The notes beneath the pieces are model-generated. The model saw only the letters and a program-made list of their open reading frames with translations. It was not told the origin of the DNA and ran no database searches. Positions 54,414 through 61,109 of a stretch of 64,000 nucleotides of DNA are shown here, one piece after another; positions within the stretch are counted from its first letter, which is position 1; every line of letters begins with the position of its first letter. Position numbers and translations under genes: made by a program. The stretch comes from Rhodanobacteraceae bacterium ZG21-1. GTDB taxonomy: Bacteria; Pseudomonadota; Gammaproteobacteria; Xanthomonadales; Rhodanobacteraceae. The stretch covers positions 118,088 to 182,087 of the forward strand of contig JAJEJU010000021.1 in the NCBI GenBank assembly GCA_021390615.1, given 5' to 3'.

Positions 54414-55145
54414 TCACTTGCCCTTGTCGGCCCGGTAGAAGCTGCTGACCCGCTGATCGGCCTGGTCGAGCAGGCCAGGCCATGCGCTCGTCGGCTGCGG
54501 CTTCGGGTTCTCGCAAGTCTTGGCGTTCTGCATCGCGCACTCCATGCGCAGCATGCCGTAGGAGGCGGGCCAATGCGGGTCGTAGCCGATGTCATTGGCC
54601 TTGATCTTGTCGCGCGCATCCTGGACGCCGGCCTTCACCGCGGCCGCAGCCTGCTCAGGCTGATCCTTCATGAACTGCAGGAAGTCCTGGGTGTTGTCGC
54701 CGAAGGCCTGCGTGAAGAAGGCCTCGTTGTCGACGATCTCGGCGCGGCCGCTGGCGTCGGCGAAGCGCAGCGCGTCGTACCAGCCCAGAGTGGCCTGCAT
54801 GGCGACCGCCCGCAGCATGGTGTCGATACGCGGTGGCTTGCTCTGGAATTCCTTGGGAATGTAGAAGACCCGAAGCAGCTCCATGGACTCGACGGGGGTG
54901 AGCTGGCCTTTCTCGGCGGCGGTGAGGCGTGCGTCGAAGTCGTGCATCGCGCTGGCCCGCTGGGCCTGGCTGGCGTTCGAATCGCCGATCACCTTCATCA
55001 TCGCCCGGGTCTCGGCGCGGCGCACCTGCCACGGGTCCTGGGGAGCCTGCACTTGAACGACCTTGCCTTGTGCATGAGCGGCATGAGGCATCGTGAGAGC
55101 GCCCAAAAGGGCGCCCAGAGCGAGGTATGCGATGTGCTTATTCAT
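54414..55145 (-). CDS. Secreted helical protein, unknown
   Basis: A 243-aa protein: signal peptide (AYLALGALLGALTMPHAAHA), then a helical domain with P-W-Q-V-R-R-A-E-T-R-A-M-M-K-V and Y-D-P-H-W-P-A-S-Y-G-M-L-R-M-E-C-A. One Cys pair. ATG 55145 has AAGGGAT upstream. No family is recognised. Confidence 0.68.
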   Translation of the reverse strand: MNKHIAYLALGALLGALTMPHAAHAQGKVVQVQAPQDPWQVRRAETRAMMKVIGDSNASQAQRASAMHDFDARLTAAEKGQLTPVESMELLRVFYIPKEFQSKPPRIDTMLRAVAMQATLGWYDALRFADASGRAEIVDNEAFFTQAFGDNTQDFLQFMKDQPEQAAAAVKAGVQDARDKIKANDIGYDPHWPASYGMLRMECAMQNAKTCENPKPQPTSAWPGLLDQADQRVSSFYRADKGK

Positions 55146-55739
55146 GAATCCCTTGGTCACTGACTGTTTGAGGGTTGGACGATCGCGATGGCCGAACGTA
55201 CAGGAATGAAGGCCTTCACGGAAGTTGATGGCCGCCACGCCGGTCCGGGGGCGTGTCCGGCGATCGGGCGCGGCGCCGGCCACTGGCCGCATGCGGATGG
55301 ATTCGTCGGAAAGAAGCGGGGCAGCAAGCGCGTGCAAGAGCGGCCGCGTTCGTCGATTTAGCCCGGTTGCCGATCAAGCGTCGGGCAGTTGCCGGAACGT
55401 GAGCGAGGCCCCGGCAAGGCCGGCTGAATCTGCGCATCGAACGCTCGACAGAGCGCTGGCGAGTCTGCCTTGCGTGTGGCATCGGTCGGAAGGCGAGGTC
55501 GCCTGGCTGGTCGCCGCATCGAATGATGTGGCTTTGCTGCGCAGCATCCAGCGCCGGCCTCGGTCCGGCCGGTCGTTCAAGCTGCGAGGCCGTTGCGTCA
55601 TGCCGTCGGCAAATATCTCGCAGGCGAGAGAAGAGGATTTCCCGTGTTGTTCGACGTCCCGAGCTGTCAGCTCGATCCTATATAAGCGGCGATCTGGCCG
55701 GCTACATAACGACCGGCAACTCATGTGTAAAAGGTTCGG

Positions 55740-56666
55740 TTATCGGCAGAAATCGCTGCGGCGTGGTTGCGTGGTCTGCGCCCCATTTCGCGAAATGGGC
55801 TCGGTTATGGCAGAAAAATGAAATGTGTAATTTAGATCGATGATGAGTGCCGAAAACGGCTGCGGCCACACGATATCGGCGCGCTGTAGCCTGCTTTTCA
55901 CGGGCTTGCATGCCTCGACGAGAGGCTTGCGTGAAATGCGAGCTGCATGCTGTTTCTGTGCTCCAGTTCCTTTGCGGCCTCGGTATGCATGCTGTAGCGT
56001 GATAAAGCGTTTCATTCGAAGCGAGTACTCAAGAAGCCCTCGCTTTGAATACCTTGGAAAGCGGATTTTCCATTTCGCTTTTGTGATGAAAACACCAGTT
56101 GAGCAGGTCGGGCTTTCATGGCTGACCCGAGGGGGAATCATTGAAGGATCGATGTTATTTCGCGCGCTGCCGTCAGGCAGGGTGCGAGCAATAGCCTTGT
56201 GCCGAAAGAAAATGTGGTTCTCTGCCTGATAGTTGAATGCAAAGATCCATGCGGGCTCGGCGATTGCGGTCAAACGGGGAAGGTTTGCTTCGGCGCTTGC
56301 ACGACGGTGTGTGACCCAGCGGTCGATTGATCGGCCGCTCTGCCGCACCACCGGTTCGGCGCGCATGAAATTTATGAGTGCGACCGGGACGGCTTCCGAG
56401 CCTGCTTGGGGCTGCCGGTTATTCAACGGAGTCGCAAAATACTCCGTTGCGCGCGTAGAGAGGGGCGGATACGCGTCAGTCATGCCATCCGATCTTCCGG
56501 GCGGAAAATCGGTTATTGAATGATCTTCAGTCTGTGCGGTCGATTTGAAGCAGCTGGATTTCAGGCCTGAATTGACGGGCGTGCGAGCACGCAAGGAAGC
56601 CTCTCCGTCGAGATATGGTTTTTTGGCATTACTGAACTTGGATTCAAAGCGGTTGGCATTTTGCAT
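55740..56666 (-). CDS. Possible unknown gene (low confidence)
   Basis: An open frame of about 300 aa (from ATG 56666) with no recognised motif. Local GC is much lower than in the neighbours, and two shorter plus-strand frames lie opposite. The frame includes the palindrome at its 3' end. It may be a foreign gene or a fortuitous frame. Confidence 0.28.
   Translation of the reverse strand: MQNANRFESKFSNAKKPYLDGEASLRARTPVNSGLKSSCFKSTAQTEDHSITDFPPGRSDGMTDAYPPLSTRATEYFATPLNNRQPQAGSEAVPVALINFMRAEPVVRQSGRSIDRWVTHRRASAEANLPRLTAIAEPAWIFAFNYQAENHIFFRHKAIARTLPDGSARNNIDPSMIPPRVSHESPTCSTGVFITKAKWKIRFPRYSKRGLLEYSLRMKRFITLQHAYRGRKGTGAQKQHAARISRKPLVEACKPVKSRLQRADIVWPQPFSALIIDLNYTFHFSAITEPISRNGAQTTQPRRSDFCR
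55782..55799. promoter_or_regulatory. 18-bp perfect palindrome
   Basis: CCCATTTCGCGAAATGGG is perfectly self-complementary. It is flanked by two copies of a TCGGTTAT-GGCAGAAA-type direct repeat (about 55735-55752 and 55801-55818). It is the kind of site bound by a dimeric regulator. Distance to the NRPS operon (1 kb) leaves its target open. Confidence 0.5.
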
Positions 56667-56798
56667 GTGTTGTGCATCCCACTTCGAATGTGGTTGCGCG
56701 CACATGGATCGCGGCGTTTAGGCGCTTTTTTCTTGCCGTGCCCGAATGCCTGCAGGTGATTTGTCTTACTAAATCTATCAAGTCGGAATCGAGCTGCC

Positions 56799-57014
56799 AT
56801 GACTAATCCATTTGACGATAAAGAAGCCACGTTTCTCGTTCTGATTAACGAAGAGGAGCAGTATTCACTGTGGCCTTCGTTTGCTCAGATCCCGGACGGA
56901 TGGACCACCAGCTTCGGCCCCGACGGCCGTCAGGCGTGCCTCGATTTCGTCGATCAGAACTGGACCGACATGCGTCCGCTGAGCTTGCGCAAGGCCATGG
57001 CCGAATCGACTTGA
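56799..57014 (+). CDS. MbtH-like protein, NRPS adenylation-domain partner
   Basis: A 71-aa protein with the family signature: N-P-F-D-D at the start, Y-S-L-W-P-x-F near residue 25, P-D-G-W, and [12 protein letters not shown] at the end. MbtH-like proteins bind and activate A domains. It is the first gene of the NRPS operon, 75 bp before the hydrolase. Confidence 0.96.
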   Translation: MTNPFDDKEATFLVLINEEEQYSLWPSFAQIPDGWTTSFGPDGRQACLDFVDQNWTDMRPLSLRKAMAEST

Positions 57015-57089
57015 GCAGCCGAACCATGAAAGGGTGAGGACTGAGGGAATCGCCCGCCAGCTATTTGCCAGATCAGAGAGTCGCCTCCA

Positions 57090-57956
57090 ATGATCCAGCA
57101 GTCTCGCATCACCGCAAAGGACGGCACGACGTTGTCCTTGACCACGTGGGGGGAAGTGCCGTCAGGCATCGTGCTCATCCACGGATTCGCCGACGGGCGC
57201 TATCTATGGAATCCCTTCGCCGCCATGCTGGCCAGGCATGGCGGCGTACTGGCCATGGATCTGCGCGGGCACGGCGACTCGGCCTGGGATCCGGCCGGAG
57301 CCTACAGCGTCGACAAGTTCGTCGAGGACGCGCAGACCATCATCGGGCAATGCTGCAGCGAAGAGCTGATATTGATCGGCCATTCGCTGGGCGCGGAAGT
57401 CGCGATCAGGCTGTGCGCGGCCTATGGCCGGCGCGTCAGGGCCCTGGTGCTGATCGACGGAGGCCCCGGGCTGGTGTCCGACGGCATGAACCAGATGCGT
57501 GGCAACTTCAGCACGCGACCGCGCAGCTATGTGAGCCGGCGAGACTACTGGCAGCGCATGCGCGACTGGATGCCGCTCGCCGACGACAGCATGCTGGATC
57601 TGGCGGCAGAACACGCGCTGGCGCCGAGCCAGGAGGGATTCCAGCTGCGCAGCGATCCCCGGCTGGCCCAGATGCCCTTGCCCTTGGGCGACGGCGGGGT
57701 GTGGCCGATCCTCGAATCCCTGCAGTGCGACAGCTTGCTGGTCCGTGGCGAGGCGTCGGCGGTGCTTTCGCGCCGTGCCGCCGAAGAGATGGCGCGGCGC
57801 ATACCGCGGCTGCGCTACGAAACGGTCGGCGTATCGGGGCATGCGGTGATGATGGACAACCCCGGTGAATTCGCCTCGATCCTCGAGCGCTTCGTCGTCG
57901 GCCTCGATCTTGCCGGCGCATCCGGCAAGCACGTCGCCGCGGCCGAGACGGCTTGA
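57090..57956 (+). CDS. Alpha/beta-hydrolase in NRPS cluster
   Basis: A 288-aa protein. Oxyanion H-G-F-A-D-G, nucleophile Ser in I-G-H-S-L-G-A-E, C-terminal G-H-A-V-M-M-D-N-P. It resembles small esterase/peptidase-type hydrolases. In NRPS clusters such enzymes act as off-loading, editing or self-protection functions. The acid residue is less obvious (G-E-A-S). The stop is 5 bp before the MFS start. Confidence 0.85.
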   Translation: MIQQSRITAKDGTTLSLTTWGEVPSGIVLIHGFADGRYLWNPFAAMLARHGGVLAMDLRGHGDSAWDPAGAYSVDKFVEDAQTIIGQCCSEELILIGHSLGAEVAIRLCAAYGRRVRALVLIDGGPGLVSDGMNQMRGNFSTRPRSYVSRRDYWQRMRDWMPLADDSMLDLAAEHALAPSQEGFQLRSDPRLAQMPLPLGDGGVWPILESLQCDSLLVRGEASAVLSRRAAEEMARRIPRLRYETVGVSGHAVMMDNPGEFASILERFVVGLDLAGASGKHVAAAETA

Positions 57957-57961
57957 ACGCC

Positions 57962-59233
57962 ATGTCGACCACGAGCGCATACCGCACGAAGACGATCAAG
58001 GCCTTTGTACTCAGCATCGTGTTCCTGAATGCCCTCGGCACCGGATTGCTCATTCCGGTCGTGCCGCGGCTGGTGGAAGAGCTCACCGGGCGCGGGCCGC
58101 AATCGGCGAGCTTCGAGAATGGCCTGCTGCTGTCGGTGTATGCCGCAGTCGCGTTCCTGCTGTCCCCCTTCCTCGGGCGCCTTTCCGACCGCTACGGGCG
58201 CCGGCGAGTGCTGTTGCTCGCAACCGCAGGGACGTTCTGCGACTACGCCTTGTGCGCGGTGGCGCATTCGTTTCCGGTGCTGTTGCTCGCCCGCGTGCTG
58301 GCCGGTGCCTTCGGCGCGAGCACCGCAGCCGCGGGAGCGGCCCTGATCGACATCACGCCGCCCGAGGATCGTTCGCGCGTCTTCGGATTGCGCAGCGCGG
58401 TGATGGGGTTCGGTCTGATCTTCGGACCGGTCCTCGGCGGCAGCTTCATGGAAATCGGCCTGCGCGTGCCTTTCATCGCGGCCTGCGTCTTGGCGATATG
58501 CGAATTCCTGTTCGGCTTGTTCTGGTTCCCGGAGACCCTGCAGAACAAGTCGTCGCGACCGATATCGCTGTCCGACATCAATCCGCTTTCCTCGATGAGT
58601 CGGCTGCGCAGCCTACCTTTCTCCAAGCACCTGCTGGTCGGCGTGGCCTTCTTCCAGCTCGGCGGCACGGTCACCCAGTCGGTGCTGGTGCTCTTCACCC
58701 AGGCGAAGTTCGGCTGGAACGGCGTCCAGGTCGGCGCGCTGATGACCACGCTGGCGTGCACGTCGGTGGTCATCCGTTATGCGGGCGTGCGCCTTGCCTT
58801 GGCGGTGCTCGGCGAAAGCGCATCGATCGTCGTCGGGCTCTCGGTGTTCGCCGCCGGGTCGCTGGCGCTGGCCTTCGTGCAGACCGGCTGGCAGATATAC
58901 GCGGCACTCATCTTCGGCCAGCTCGGCACCATCGCCGCGCCGGTGATGCTCGGACTCATGTCGCGCAGCGTATCGGCGGAGATGCAGGGCGAGGCCATGG
59001 GTTCGATCACCAGCGTGGCGGCCCTGGCCGAGATGGCTGCGCCGCTGATCGGTGCGCTGTCCTTCGGCGGCTTCGGCTCGCTGGGTGTCATCCAGGGAGG
59101 CGAACTGGTCTTCGTAGTCAGCGCCGGGCTGCTGGCCGTGGCCGCCGTGGCCATGGCGCGGGGCATCTTGGCGCAGTCGCGCGCGACGGTTACGGCGGGC
59201 TACGTCGCGGAGTGCGCGAACAAGGTCGAGTGA
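57962..59233 (+). CDS. MFS exporter (DHA1/TetA-like) in NRPS cluster
   Basis: A 423-aa 12-TM antiporter. Motif A G-R-L-S-D-R-Y-G-R-R-R follows TM2 and motif C-type G-F-G-L-I-F-G-P-V-L-G-G is in TM5. ATG 57962 is chosen; a TTG at 57953 would overlap the preceding stop. It probably exports the NRPS product or gives self-resistance. Confidence 0.9.
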   Translation: MSTTSAYRTKTIKAFVLSIVFLNALGTGLLIPVVPRLVEELTGRGPQSASFENGLLLSVYAAVAFLLSPFLGRLSDRYGRRRVLLLATAGTFCDYALCAVAHSFPVLLLARVLAGAFGASTAAAGAALIDITPPEDRSRVFGLRSAVMGFGLIFGPVLGGSFMEIGLRVPFIAACVLAICEFLFGLFWFPETLQNKSSRPISLSDINPLSSMSRLRSLPFSKHLLVGVAFFQLGGTVTQSVLVLFTQAKFGWNGVQVGALMTTLACTSVVIRYAGVRLALAVLGESASIVVGLSVFAAGSLALAFVQTGWQIYAALIFGQLGTIAAPVMLGLMSRSVSAEMQGEAMGSITSVAALAEMAAPLIGALSFGGFGSLGVIQGGELVFVVSAGLLAVAAVAMARGILAQSRATVTAGYVAECANKVE

Positions 59234-59300
59234 GCGCTTTTCAAGCAGGTTTCGGTATCACACCAAAGACAACGGCAGGATCATGAAAGGGGAACGCGGC

Positions 59301-60974
59301 ATGACACTTCCATTCGACGGTAAATCCCACGAGGCAGTTGCGGGCGGCATGTACCTCCGGCCCGACGCGAACATCGAGCTGCTCAGCTGCCGCTGGCACG
59401 CCTGGCAGCACACCATGTCGCCGGTCCAGCACGCCCTGAACCTGGCCTTCAGGCAGATGCCGCTGCTCGAGTCGTTCGTGGCCAATCCGGCGGTCCATGT
59501 GGCGTCCTCGGCCGATCCGGCGCTGCTCGGCGGACCGTTCGTCGATCTGCCGGCTTCGAAGGTGGCGGAAGTCGTCGCGTTGATCGCAGCGACCAAGGAG
59601 CGCGGAGCGAACCTGCTGGAGCTGGCCAAGTCGATTCGCGAGCTGTACGCGCTGCTGGCCAGCAAGGGCAAGGGCTATTCGCTCGATGCGATCTACGAGA
59701 GCTTGCCGGAGGCCTTGAAGGGCGTGATCGAACTCGCCTACGACGTGCAGCATGCGCCCATCGTCAAGATCCGCGAAGAACTGCTGCGCGACGACGCCTA
59801 TTTCAAGTGCGCATTCCGCGAGGTCGCGCTGACCCGCACGCCGGATGTGCAAAGGAATTTCTTCATCAACACGCCGAAGATGCCGGAGCCGGAAGACGTG
59901 CTGCTGCCGCTGGCGTTCGACAGCGACGCACTGCTGTCGCTGGTCGAGTCGCGCCTGCATCCCGTCGACCTGGCTGCGCTGAGCCGCGAGCTGGGACTTG
60001 GCGGCGAAACCCGGCAGCTGCAGCCCTTCTTCACGGCCGAGCCGCCGCTGCGCGTGGAGCCCGAGTACAAGGGCAAGGGCGTGCGGGCGCGCTATTTCGG
60101 GCATGCCTGCGTGCTGCTGCAGTCGGCCTCGACTTCGGTGCTGATCGATCCGCGCTTCGCCTTCGAGCGCGACGACACCTTGGCCAAGTTCACCTATTAC
60201 GACCTGCCCGACAAGATCGGCTATGCCTTCGTGTCGCACGCCCATCAGGACCATTTCTGCCCGGAGACCATGGCCCAGCTGCGCGGCAGGGTAGGCCGCT
60301 TCCTGGTGCCGCGGAACAACCGCGGCTCGATCTGCGATCCCTCGATGAAGCTGACCGTCGAAGAGCTCGGCTTCGAGCACGTCGAGGCGATGGACGACCT
60401 GCAGCGCATCGACATTCCCGGCGGATACATCGTCAGCATTCCGTTCCCGGGCGAACACGGCGGCCTGGAGATTCTCAGCAAGCACTGCGCCCTGGTAGTC
60501 CTGGAAGGGCTGCGCTTCCTGTTCCTGGTCGACTCCGATGCGGTCGATCCGGCGCTGTACAAGCGGCTCAAGAAGCACATCGGACATATCGACGCCTTGT
60601 TCATCGGCATGGAATGCCATGGCGCTCCGGTGACCTGGCTGTACGGGCCGCTGTTCCCGAAGACGGTGCTGCGCCGCGACGACGAATCGCGGCGGGGCAA
60701 CGGCTCGAACTGCGACCGCGCCTGGAGCGTGGTGGAGGAACTGGGCTGCGACAACATCTATGTCTATGCGATGGGCATGGAGCCATGGAACAACCACCTG
60801 CTCGGCCTCGAATACTCGTCGGACAGCGTGCAGATCATGGAGTCGAATGCCTTCGTCGATCGCTGCCGCGCAGCGGGGCTGAGCGCCGAGCGCTTCAAAG
60901 GCTGCCGCGAGTTCCTGTTCGAGGCGCCGGCGGCGGCGTCTGCGCCGGCCGAGCCCGTGCTGGAAGAAGCCTGA
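59301..60974 (+). CDS. CmlA-like diiron beta-hydroxylase (metallo-beta-lactamase fold)
   Basis: A 557-aa protein. The N-terminal 250 residues match the regulatory domain of CmlA-type NRPS tailoring enzymes. The MBL-fold C-terminal domain has H313-A-H315-Q-D317-H318, then P-F-P-G-E385-H-G-G-L-E, then D411 in L-V-D-S-D. This order matches the CmlA diiron ligands (HxHxDH, Glu, Asp). CmlA hydroxylates the beta-carbon of an amino acid bound to an NRPS carrier domain. ATG 59301 has AAGGGGA upstream; ATG 59283 is weaker. It precedes the NRPS by 135 bp. Confidence 0.86.
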   Translation: MTLPFDGKSHEAVAGGMYLRPDANIELLSCRWHAWQHTMSPVQHALNLAFRQMPLLESFVANPAVHVASSADPALLGGPFVDLPASKVAEVVALIAATKERGANLLELAKSIRELYALLASKGKGYSLDAIYESLPEALKGVIELAYDVQHAPIVKIREELLRDDAYFKCAFREVALTRTPDVQRNFFINTPKMPEPEDVLLPLAFDSDALLSLVESRLHPVDLAALSRELGLGGETRQLQPFFTAEPPLRVEPEYKGKGVRARYFGHACVLLQSASTSVLIDPRFAFERDDTLAKFTYYDLPDKIGYAFVSHAHQDHFCPETMAQLRGRVGRFLVPRNNRGSICDPSMKLTVEELGFEHVEAMDDLQRIDIPGGYIVSIPFPGEHGGLEILSKHCALVVLEGLRFLFLVDSDAVDPALYKRLKKHIGHIDALFIGMECHGAPVTWLYGPLFPKTVLRRDDESRRGNGSNCDRAWSVVEELGCDNIYVYAMGMEPWNNHLLGLEYSSDSVQIMESNAFVDRCRAAGLSAERFKGCREFLFEAPAAASAPAEPVLEEA

Positions 60975-61109
60975 TCGATGCGATGCCCGGCCGCGTGACT
61001 CGAGGCGGCCGGTCGGATCGAGCAGGAAGTGGCGCGCATCGCCCCATGAACAGTGCGGGCGATCGCAGACAAGCGTTGCAGCAATGCGGCCGTGGAGAGC
61101 GAGGGGGCG

